DNA of 19,397 bases from SURF-32 sp964648365 (lineage in GTDB: Bacteria; Planctomycetota; Phycisphaerae; UBA1845): the NCBI GenBank assembly GCA_964648365.1, contig CAZYLK010000115.1:1-19397 (forward strand), read 5' to 3'. Under the pieces are notes generated by a model that saw nothing but the letters and a program-made list of their open reading frames with translations, was not told the origin of the DNA and did no database searches. Shown piece after piece: positions 13,877-19,397 of this stretch (position 1 is its first letter; the number at the start of each line of letters is the position of its first letter). The position numbers and the translations under genes are program-made.

Positions 13877-14602
13877 CTACTTCCCCCCCCGCCCCACATG
13901 CTGATCGATCAGCACCGGGTTCCCGTCCGGGTCCACCAGCGCGATAAATGCCGGCCCGTCGCCGGATTCGTCGGCGGTCATGGTCAGTTCCAGGCCGCGG
14001 CTTTTGAGTTGTTTCTGGATGTCGCGGACGTCGGTGAAGTCGGGCAGCGTGTTGGCGCTGCGGTCCCAGCCGGGGTTGAAGGTCAGGGTGTTTTTTTCAA
14101 ACATGCCCTGGAAGAGGCCGATGGTGGCAGTGTCGCTTTGCAGGATCAGCCAGTTCTTGCCGTCGCCGCCGAACTTTTTGAAGCCGAGTTTTTCGTAGAA
14201 TGCCTGCGACGCGGCCAGATCTTTGACCGCCAGACTCACCGAGAAGTTACCCAGGTTCATGTGCGTGTCTCCTTTTTCCTGATTGTGTTGCGGCTTCGCG
14301 GCCGGTGCGGACGGCGCAGCCTGAGCCGATGCCAGGATGAATCGCGGCGCCTGCGGGGCGGGCGTCCGCAGCGAGACGGGGCCGGAGCCGCAGCAATCCG
14401 AGCCCGCGGCGGCCGTGCAGACGCAGCCGGGCGCGCACGGCTCGCGAACGGACGCGCCGGCCGCCGCACCGTCGTGGCTCGGGGCCTGCCCGGCCCCGCA
14501 CGCCGAGGTGCAGCCGCTCTGGCAGTCGGACGCCGGCCGCGAGCGCGTCGTGGCGCAACCGGCCAGCAGACAGACGGAAAACGCAAGTATCACTCGAAAC
14601 AT
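13877..14602 (-). CDS. Lipoprotein with C-terminal VOC (glyoxalase-fold) domain, or VOC protein from an internal start
   Basis: From ATG 14602 the 241-residue frame opens with a clear lipoprotein signal (MFRVILAFSVCLLAGC, lipid Cys16). A Cys-rich linker with eight more cysteines in about residues 27-71 follows, then an Ala/Pro stretch, and from residue 115 a VOC domain: FSVSLAVKDLAASQAFYEKL, WLILQSDTATIGLFQGM, NTLTFNPGWD and DPDGNPVLIDQHV. The first and last positions that usually bind metal in this fold hold Val and Gln rather than His and Glu, so a metal-dependent lyase role is doubtful. Met115 (base 14260) is itself preceded by AAGGAG at 8 nt, a much better ribosome binding site than at 14602. 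Either a fused periplasmic lipoprotein, a free 127-residue cytoplasmic VOC protein (13877-14260), or both may be made. Confidence 0.8.
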   Translation of the reverse strand: MFRVILAFSVCLLAGCATTRSRPASDCQSGCTSACGAGQAPSHDGAAAGASVREPCAPGCVCTAAAGSDCCGSGPVSLRTPAPQAPRFILASAQAAPSAPAAKPQHNQEKGDTHMNLGNFSVSLAVKDLAASQAFYEKLGFKKFGGDGKNWLILQSDTATIGLFQGMFEKNTLTFNPGWDRSANTLPDFTDVRDIQKQLKSRGLELTMTADESGDGPAFIALVDPDGNPVLIDQHVGRGGK

Positions 14603-14794
14603 CGCAGATTCCCCGGATCACAACTTCACATGACACGCGCGTCGCGGACGCTCCGGGCGACGCTGTCAGAACGGGCGCGGCCGCCGCCAGGCTTGCCGGG
14701 CTGGAGCCGGGCCAGCGCAGGCCCGCGCTCGGGCGCGATGGTACGGGTGTGTGGCGGCACTGACAACCGGGATGGCCGGCCGGCGGGTCGGCGG

Positions 14795-14864
14795 GTCGGG
14801 CGGGGTGCGTGACACGATCGGCGGGTCGGGCGTGTAGGGCGGGGTGCATGACGCGATCGGCGGA
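14795..14864 (+). repeat. Direct repeat, about 30-bp unit, two copies
   Basis: The unit GT(C/A)GGGCGGGGTGC(G/A)TGAC, followed by (A/G)CGATCGGCGG, occurs at 14795-14824 and 14834-14864, 39 bases apart, with three differences or so. A partial third copy (CGGCGGGTCGGCGGG) lies just before. Confidence 0.7.
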
Positions 14865-14892
14865 GCAGAGATCGTACGGCCGGCGCGCGTGG

Positions 14893-14911
14893 CACGGGCA
14901 TCCTGCCCGTG
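14893..14911. repeat. REP-like hairpin CACGGGCA/TGCCCGTG
   Basis: CACGGGCA (14893-14900) pairs with TGCCCGTG (14904-14911) around a TCC loop, preceded by GTGG. This short hairpin (GGCACGGGCATCCTGCCCGTG when extended) is a very common intergenic repeat in PVC-group bacteria, from memory. A related hairpin lies at 15011-15030. Confidence 0.65.
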
Positions 14912-14989
14912 ATTCGGTAGCGGCATCGCGGACGCGAATACAAGCGACGTCCAAAGTCCGCAGACGCCGGGCTACCGTTCGAATCACGG
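14907..14989. repeat. Inverted repeat enclosing about 50 bp
   Basis: CCGTGATTCGGTAGC (14907-14921) is complementary to GCTACCG-ttc-GAATCACGG (14971-14989) apart from a 3-4 nt insertion. The left arm overlaps the REP-like hairpin. The pair could form a large cruciform or be the ends of a small non-autonomous element. Confidence 0.5.
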
Positions 14990-15010
14990 CCTGAAAGTCG
15001 AAAACCCGCC

Positions 15011-15030
15011 CGTGGCGGGGCCGTGCCACG
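15011..15030. repeat. REP-like hairpin CGTGGC/GCCACG
   Basis: CGTGGC (15011-15016) pairs with GCCACG (15025-15030). The following CGAGAGCCGCCGG resembles the flank of the hairpin at 14893-14911 read from the other strand, so the two hairpins lie in opposite orientation. Confidence 0.45.
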
Positions 15031-15200
15031 AGAGCCGCCGGCCCGCCTGCTGCGTCACGCGCCCGGTCGGGCGGGGTCCGCGCACGCTGCCACACTGGAG
15101 CCGGTCGATCCCGGCGTGCCGGGGCCTGACGATGCCGGACGCGGCGCCCCACCACTGCCAAGTCGGAGCGTGGCGGTCCCGGGTCTGGCCGCGACGGAAG

Positions 15201-15256
15201 GTCAGACGGCGCCGGCGATCCCAGCCCACGCCCGAACGTCAGACCGCGCCGGCGAT
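15201..15256 (+). repeat. 19-bp direct repeat
   Basis: GTCAGAC(G/C)GCGCCGGCGAT occurs at 15201-15219 and 15238-15256, with one mismatch, 37 bases apart. Confidence 0.65.
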
Positions 15257-15290
15257 TTGACCCCAAGTCCGCACGGCCGCCGGAGCCGAT

Positions 15291-15326
15291 TTGTACAACG
15301 GCAATCGTTGCATTCAAATGCGAACG
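15291..15326 (+). promoter_or_regulatory. Possible promoter/operator of the PLP enzyme gene
   Basis: TTGTAC (15291-15296) and TCAAAT (15314-15319), spaced by 17, are a weak promoter candidate. The -10 is embedded in the near-palindrome CGTTGCATTCAAATGCGAACG (bases 15306-15326, arms CGTTGCATT and AATGCgAACG), a plausible repressor site about 45 bases before the gene. Confidence 0.35.
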
Positions 15327-15369
15327 CACACGGCCGCGGCGCATGTCCGCTCCGCCAGCCAGGGATACC

Positions 15370-16527
15370 ATGACCATGAACGATCACAGCAAGATGAAGT
15401 TCTCGACCCGTGCCATCCACGTGGGCCAGGCCCCGGACCCGACCACCGGCGCCACCACGCCGCCCATCCACGTGACCAGCACGTACACGCAGGCGGCGCC
15501 GGCCGTCCACAAGGGGTTCGAATACTCGCGCACGCGGAATCCGACCCGCGATAACCTCGAATCGGTGCTGGCGTCGCTGGAAGGCGGTACGGCCGGGGCG
15601 GCGTTCGCGTCCGGATGCGCGGCCACCACGGTGCTGCTGGCCATGCTCAAACCCGGCGACAAAGTGCTGGCCTATGCCGACGTCTACGGCGGCACGTTTC
15701 GCATCATGAAACGCGTCTTCGAGGGATGGGGGCTGGAGCCGGTGTTCACGGACGACGCATCACCCGCGGCGTTCGGCAAGCTGATGAGCGATCGGGTCAA
15801 GCTCGTCTGGCTGGAAACGCCGACCAACCCGCTGCTGCGCGTGCTGGACATCAGGGCGATCGCCGACGTGGCTCACGCAGGCGGCGCTAAGCTGGCGGTG
15901 GACAACACGTTCGCCACGCCGGTGTTGCAGCAGCCGCTGGCCCTGGGCGCCGACTACGCCGTCCACAGCACGACCAAGTACATCGGCGGCCACAGCGACG
16001 TGATCGGCGGCGCCATCATCGTACGCGACGCGGCGCTGATGGAGCAGATCAGGTTTCTGCAGAACTCGCTCGGCGGCGTGCCCGGCCCATTCGATTGCTA
16101 CCTCGCCCACCGCGGCATCAAGACGCTCGCGCTGCGCATGGAACGTCACAGCGCCAACGCCGCGAAGCTGGCCGCACACTTCAACGGCCACAAGAAGCTC
16201 GCGAAGCTGTACTACCCCTTCCTGGACAGCCACCCCGACTCTGCCCTGGCGAAGCGCCAGATGTGCTCGGGCGGCGGCATGGTGACCATCGTCCTGCCCA
16301 CGGGGGAGGCCGCGCACAAGTTCTGCTCGAAGCTGCGTGTGTTCTCGCTCGCCGAGTCGCTCGGCGGCGTCGAGTCGCTGTGCTGTCACCCGGCGACGAT
16401 GACGCACGCTTCGATTCCGAAGGACATCCGCGAAGCCCGCGGGGTGACGGACGGCTTGGTGCGGCTGTCGGTGGGAATCGAGGACGCGGACGACCTGATT
16501 GAGGACGTGGAGCAGGCGCTGGGGTGA
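15370..16527 (+). CDS. Trans-sulfuration PLP enzyme (cystathionine gamma-synthase/gamma-lyase family)
   Basis: This cytosolic enzyme of the Cys/Met-metabolism PLP family either condenses an activated homoserine with cysteine to cystathionine, or splits cystathionine to cysteine. Family motifs run in order: FSTRAIHVGQAPDPTTGA, FEYSRTRNPTRDNLE, FASGCAATT, LETPTNPLLRVLDI, VDNTFATPVLQQPLALGADY, HSTTKYIGGHSD with the PLP lysine at residue 203, GPFDCYLAHRGIKTLALRM, and SLGGVESL near the C-terminus. The 385-residue length is normal. The start is taken at 15370 (MTMNDHSK); 15376 is also possible, as AGGGA lies 10 nt before it. Sequence alone does not separate synthase from lyase. A DUF3800 gene begins 55 bases downstream and may be cotranscribed. 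Confidence 0.92.
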   Translation: MTMNDHSKMKFSTRAIHVGQAPDPTTGATTPPIHVTSTYTQAAPAVHKGFEYSRTRNPTRDNLESVLASLEGGTAGAAFASGCAATTVLLAMLKPGDKVLAYADVYGGTFRIMKRVFEGWGLEPVFTDDASPAAFGKLMSDRVKLVWLETPTNPLLRVLDIRAIADVAHAGGAKLAVDNTFATPVLQQPLALGADYAVHSTTKYIGGHSDVIGGAIIVRDAALMEQIRFLQNSLGGVPGPFDCYLAHRGIKTLALRMERHSANAAKLAAHFNGHKKLAKLYYPFLDSHPDSALAKRQMCSGGGMVTIVLPTGEAAHKFCSKLRVFSLAESLGGVESLCCHPATMTHASIPKDIREARGVTDGLVRLSVGIEDADDLIEDVEQALG

Positions 16528-16582
16528 GGCGGACGTCAGGAACTCGCGTCGGCGGAGGCAAACCGAGAGGAACCGCAAACCC

Positions 16583-17464
16583 ATGGCCTGGTTGTTGTTT
16601 CTGGACGAAAGCGGTCACGATCACCGGCAGATGCCGTACGAAGTGCGGGGTGGCATCGCCCTGCGCGACCGGAACCTGTGGCCCTTTACCCGCGCCATGT
16701 CACAACTGGAGAACGCCGCATACGGATGCTCGCTTCGCGAGATGCGGAAGGAAATCAAGGGAAGCTCGCTGCTGGACCGCAAGCGCGTACGTTTCGCCAA
16801 CCAGCGCCCCACCCTGGCGGATGCCGAGCGGCGCAAACATGCCCGAGCGTTTCTGGCCAAAGGGTTGCAGCAGGCGCAACCGACGCGAATCGAGTTCAGT
16901 GCCTACGGGCAGGCGTGCATCGAGATGGCCCGGGGGACGTTCCAACTTCTTCAGGAGCACGGCGCCGTACTGTTTGCCAGCGTCATCCCGCGCGGTGTTC
17001 GTCGGCCCGGCGGACCCATGCAGGATCTGCTGCGCAAGGACCAGGTCTTCCTGCTTGAGCGGTATTTCTACTTTCTGGAAGAACAACGTCAGAGCGGCGT
17101 GCTTGTGATGGACGGAACCGACAAGCACCGCGATCGGACGTTTGTTCACCAAATGGAAGCGTACTTCACAAGGACAAGCACCGGACGCTACAGGACACAG
17201 TGGATCGTTCCGACGCCGTTCTTCGTGGCATCCGACATGGCGTACCCGGTCCAAGTCGCGGACCTCTGCATCTACTGCGTCAACTGGTGTTTTCGACTGC
17301 CCGAGCAAGGCATGGACGAGCCGGTCCGAGGCGATATCCGCGACGAGTTCCTGGATTGGCTCAGACGGCTGCAATATCGCGGCCAGGGTTATCGGGACGG
17401 CAAAGTGTTCGAGACGTGGGGCATCTGCTTCGTACCGAACCCCTACGGACCCGGCCGCGCATAA
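16583..17464 (+). CDS. DUF3800 domain-containing protein
   Basis: The 293-residue product begins LLFLDESGHD (Asp8, Glu9), the signature opening of DUF3800, a family with a predicted RNase H-like fold often found in defence and mobile regions. Further acidic residues in conserved-looking settings are Asp177 in LVMDGTDKHRD and Asp227 in VQVADLCIYCVNW, the usual C-terminal motif of the family; together they could form a metal site. The start at 16583 has AGAGGAA about 10 nt upstream. It follows the PLP enzyme by 55 bases on the same strand without a clear promoter of its own, so it may be read through from it. No phage or defence genes adjoin it. Nuclease activity is a family-level inference, not shown here. 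Confidence 0.85.
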   Translation: MAWLLFLDESGHDHRQMPYEVRGGIALRDRNLWPFTRAMSQLENAAYGCSLREMRKEIKGSSLLDRKRVRFANQRPTLADAERRKHARAFLAKGLQQAQPTRIEFSAYGQACIEMARGTFQLLQEHGAVLFASVIPRGVRRPGGPMQDLLRKDQVFLLERYFYFLEEQRQSGVLVMDGTDKHRDRTFVHQMEAYFTRTSTGRYRTQWIVPTPFFVASDMAYPVQVADLCIYCVNWCFRLPEQGMDEPVRGDIRDEFLDWLRRLQYRGQGYRDGKVFETWGICFVPNPYGPGRA

Positions 17465-17504
17465 AAAAAGGAGACAACGCTGTTGGGGCCACCCGAAGGT
17501 CTCC
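17463..17504 (-). terminator. Terminator of the winged-helix-like gene
   Basis: On the minus strand GGAGAC (complement of 17499-17504) pairs with GTCTCC (complement of 17470-17475), followed directly by a U7 tract (complement of A17463-17469). It lies 54 bases past the stop of the minus-strand gene and overlaps the DUF3800 stop. Confidence 0.6.
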
Positions 17505-17557
17505 CCTTGGCCGAGTCTCCATCTACAGTATCGGGTCTTGGCGCCGAAAAGTCAAGC

Positions 17558-17830
17558 TCACCCGATCAGTTCCCGCCCCTGACCCGTCAGTGCCGCTGCC
17601 ATGATCTGCTGCCCCGTCGCGTTCATCAGCACGCCGGCCCATACCAGGCCCGCGTCGCGCAGTTCCGCCAGCCAGTCCGCCATCATCTCGGCCGCCTGGT
17701 CGTGCGTGTAGCCGGAATGCTCGGCCACTTCCTTGACCAGTTCGAACTCTGTCAGCGGTCCGCCGCGCAGGCGGCGAAGGACTACCAACTGATGCTGCCG
17801 CAAGGCGCCGATGTTGATGACCTGTGTCAT
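17558..17830 (-). CDS. Small winged-helix-like protein
   Basis: The start at 17830 (MTQVINIGALRQHQLVVLRR) is preferred to the longer frame from 17950 because AGAGGA lies 7 nt before it and the upstream extension is low-complexity. The 90-residue protein has a helix at about 9-20, then LTEFELVKEVAEHSGYTHDQ, MMADWLAELRDAGLVWAG and a final Gln/Ala-rich helix. This pattern, a helix pair, then a helix, then a beta-hairpin wing around GLVWAGV, fits a small winged-helix or MarR/PadR-like DNA-binding fold. No dimer arm or ligand domain is present. I do not recognise the exact family. It is a single gene with a recognisable promoter and terminator. Confidence 0.7.
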   Translation of the reverse strand: MTQVINIGALRQHQLVVLRRLRGGPLTEFELVKEVAEHSGYTHDQAAEMMADWLAELRDAGLVWAGVLMNATGQQIMAAALTGQGRELIG

Positions 17831-17891
17831 GCTCGCGTCCTCTCCGATGCGCGGTTGGGCCGTCCCGGCCTTCATCTCGACCGGTCGCTGC

Positions 17892-17921
17892 ATTGTAGGC
17901 GCGGGACCGTTGGTGTGTCTA
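17892..17921 (-). promoter_or_regulatory. Promoter of the winged-helix-like gene
   Basis: On the minus strand TAGACA (complement of 17916-17921) and TACAAT (complement of 17892-17897) are spaced by 18 bases. The leader would be about 55 nt, with the AGAGGA ribosome binding site at its end. Confidence 0.6.
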
Positions 17922-18201
17922 AGGCCCAAAACCCAAAATGAACAATTCACCCCCTATTCCAGACGCAGCCCGCGCAGACCGACCGCGGCTGCCGCCATTT
18001 CCGGACGCGCCCGGCCGACGCGCGACCGCAGTGCACTTCGTGAGGTGCGGTTCGACGGACGCAGGCCGTATCAACACCGTGGACCCGCGCCGAGCCGGCG
18101 CGAAAGGATCGCCGGACATTGACCCGACGCGGCCGATACCGTAGAGGACGCAGCAGACCGCAACGACGAGTCTTACCACCGGCCCGTACGGAGCACCGCG
18201 C
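17922..18201. other. Intergenic region before the rhomboid gene
   Basis: No gene is supported. A GGCCCAAAACCCAAAATGAA tract (17923-17942) looks like a simple repeat remnant. TTGACC (18119-18124) with TAGAGG (18142-18147) at a 17-base spacing is a weak promoter candidate for the rhomboid gene. Confidence 0.4.
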
Positions 18202-19397
18202 ATGGGGGAAGATCGACCCGCTCGCATCAAGGTCCGCTGCAAGTGCGGCGCGAAGATCGCCCTGCCGGTTGAAAGCGCCGGCCGCAAGGCGCGCTGCCCC
18301 AAATGCCAGCGGGCGTTCCGCGTGCCCGATCCCCGCAGGCCCCGCCACGTGGAGAAAGACGCAGCGATAACGAGCGACACGGCCGATGAATCGCCCGCCA
18401 CGCTCGACGAATCAACACAAATCGACGACGACGACGGCGGCTTCCGCCTGGCACCGATGACCATCCCGGCCGCGACGCAGGTCTCGCAGCCGAAACCGCA
18501 GGAGTCGGAAGTTCCGCCGCGGGCATGCCCGTCCTGTCATCGGATGCTGCCGGGCCGCGCGGTGATCTGCGTCGATTGCGGCATCGACCTGCGGACCGGG
18601 CGGAGCCTGATGACGTCTGAGACGACCAACCTCGACGACGCCTACATCAGAACCGAGTCCGTACTGACCTGGCTGAGCTGGCTGATCTGGTGCGGGCTGT
18701 ATCCGGTTGCGTCAGAGGCGTTCGGCACGCGCAAGCCGTTCGCCGTGCGCGGGCTTGCGATCGCCACATGCCTTATCAGCATCATCGTGATGGCGATGTG
18801 GCTGGGCGACGACGGCGCGGCGTCAGACCTCATGCTCTGGTCGGGCGGAAAGGGCCGGGATGCCTTGGCGGCCGATCTGGAAGAGTACGTCACTGAGGGT
18901 GAGTATTACGACGAGGAGCTGACGGAAGAGGAGATCAAGGAACTCGTCGCGTCGATGCTGGCGGACTTCCCGACGGGCGAGTTTCACTGGTATCAGCTTC
19001 TGACGCATACGTTTCTGCATGCCGACCTGATCCACCTCGCGGGCAACATGCTGTTTCTGCTCGTGCTCGGCAGTCGGGTGAACGCGCTGATCGGAAACGT
19101 CTGGACGCTCGTGCTTTACCCATTGCTGGGAATCGCCGCCGCGGCCGCCCAGATGGAGGCCAGCCGCGATGAACCGATGATGGCCATGCTCGGCGCCTCC
19201 GGGGCGGTCATGGGTTTGGCCGGCATGTACCTGATCTTCTTTCCCCGCCACAAGGTCCACATGGTCTTCTGGTGGCGATGGGGGCTGATCGGCGGTTTTC
19301 AGCTTTCGATGAAGACGTTCGAGGTCGCGGGGTTCTGGGTGCTGCTCTTCTACATTGGGTTCGACGTCTTCTACACCGTGCTGCGCGTCCCGACGGG
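18202..19397 (+). CDS. Rhomboid-family intramembrane serine protease with zinc ribbons (3' partial)
   Basis: The frame runs from ATG 18202 (ACGGAG about 9 nt upstream) to the window end without a stop; 398 codons are visible. The N-terminus carries two zinc-ribbon-like motifs: Cys13, Cys15, Cys32, Cys35 (RCKCGAKI, then RCPKCQRAF) and Cys109, Cys112, Cys123, Cys126 (CPSCHRML, then CVDCGIDLRTG). A helix at about residues 150-165 and a membrane segment (LAIATCLISIIVMAMWLG) follow, then an acidic extramembrane stretch (about 215-260, EEYVTEGEYYDEELTEEEIK). The rhomboid core has FHWYQLLTHTFLHADLIHLA, GNMLFLLVLGSRV and GASGAVMGLAGMYLIFF with the catalytic Ser333. The partner histidine would lie past the window end, so activity cannot be confirmed. 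Rhomboids cut membrane proteins within the bilayer. Confidence 0.9.
   Translation, partial: MGEDRPARIKVRCKCGAKIALPVESAGRKARCPKCQRAFRVPDPRRPRHVEKDAAITSDTADESPATLDESTQIDDDDGGFRLAPMTIPAATQVSQPKPQESEVPPRACPSCHRMLPGRAVICVDCGIDLRTGRSLMTSETTNLDDAYIRTESVLTWLSWLIWCGLYPVASEAFGTRKPFAVRGLAIATCLISIIVMAMWLGDDGAASDLMLWSGGKGRDALAADLEEYVTEGEYYDEELTEEEIKELVASMLADFPTGEFHWYQLLTHTFLHADLIHLAGNMLFLLVLGSRVNALIGNVWTLVLYPLLGIAAAAAQMEASRDEPMMAMLGASGAVMGLAGMYLIFFPRHKVHMVFWWRWGLIGGFQLSMKTFEVAGFWVLLFYIGFDVFYTVLRVPT

Larger units (their letters stand above)
14603..15369. other. Repeat-rich intergenic region
   Basis: About 770 bases separate the divergent VOC and PLP-enzyme genes. They hold direct repeats (14795-14864), REP-like hairpins (14893-14911 and 15011-15030), a long inverted repeat (14907-14989), a second direct repeat (15201-15256) and a near-palindrome before the PLP enzyme gene. 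I see no gene: the open frames on both strands lack ribosome binding sites and are Arg/Pro-rich. Confidence 0.6.

Noticed and set aside
13370..13899. Long minus-strand open frames with repeated MSNVECRKARV-like text
   Set aside because: They are translations of the heptamer minisatellite and of the Ns, open in all three frames, with no ribosome binding site.
14971..14989. GTTCGAATC resembling a tRNA T-loop
   Set aside because: The flanking bases do not form a T-stem and no acceptor or anticodon arms surround it; it is one arm of the inverted repeat.
14247..15377. 376-codon minus-strand open frame across the intergenic repeats
   Set aside because: It overlaps the VOC/lipoprotein frame and consists of repeat-derived Arg/Pro-rich sequence with no start signals.
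17938..18144. 68-codon plus-strand open frame before the rhomboid gene
   Set aside because: No ribosome binding site or domain, and its start lies in a simple AAAACCC repeat.

Overview
The window is high-GC bacterial DNA. Several things point to a Planctomycetota or other PVC-superphylum genome, although no rRNA or other decisive marker is present. There are two Ser/Thr kinases with a kinase, membrane helix and beta-propeller layout, a zinc-ribbon rhomboid protein, many small lipoproteins and secreted proteins, and a dense set of intergenic hairpin repeats and short satellites of a kind common in those genomes. A run of exactly 100 Ns (13632-13731) inside a minisatellite shows that this is a draft scaffold.

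Layout. Positions 1-457 are an upstream region with a good promoter for a secreted 12-repeat kelch-like propeller protein (458-2548). A small membrane-anchored hypothetical protein (2582-2863, minus) follows. A stand-alone frr (3321-3887) has its own promoter and a long structured leader. A tiny lipoprotein gene (4045-4251, minus) has a near-consensus promoter and a terminator. fbaB, a class I fructose-bisphosphate aldolase (4768-5823), comes next. A two-gene cassette that looks like a BrnT-type toxin plus an AF2212-type antitoxin lies at 6135-6673. Two paralogous kinase genes (6853-9591 and 9734-12427) sit in tandem, separated by a 120-bp element with perfect 27-bp inverted repeats. A two-part hypothetical protein (12579-13373, minus) is followed by the minisatellite with the assembly gap. 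Next are a lipoprotein/VOC (glyoxalase-fold) reading frame (13877-14602, minus), a 770-bp repeat-rich intergenic region, a Cys/Met-metabolism PLP enzyme (15370-16527) with a DUF3800 protein just downstream (16583-17464), a small winged-helix-like protein (17558-17830, minus), and a zinc-ribbon rhomboid-family protein cut by the window end (18202-end).

How the parts relate. Most genes are single transcription units with readable -35/-10 boxes; only the toxin/antitoxin pair and perhaps the PLP enzyme plus DUF3800 gene look like operons. Metabolic housekeeping is represented by fbaB (glycolysis/gluconeogenesis) and the trans-sulfuration enzyme, and translation by frr. The most unusual section is the kinase pair. 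Both genes lack a Shine-Dalgarno sequence and have a -10 box only 8-9 nt before the start codon, which suggests leaderless mRNAs. For the second kinase the -35 box lies inside the inverted-repeat element, so a mobile-type repeat appears to act both as the terminator of kinase 1 and as part of the promoter of kinase 2.
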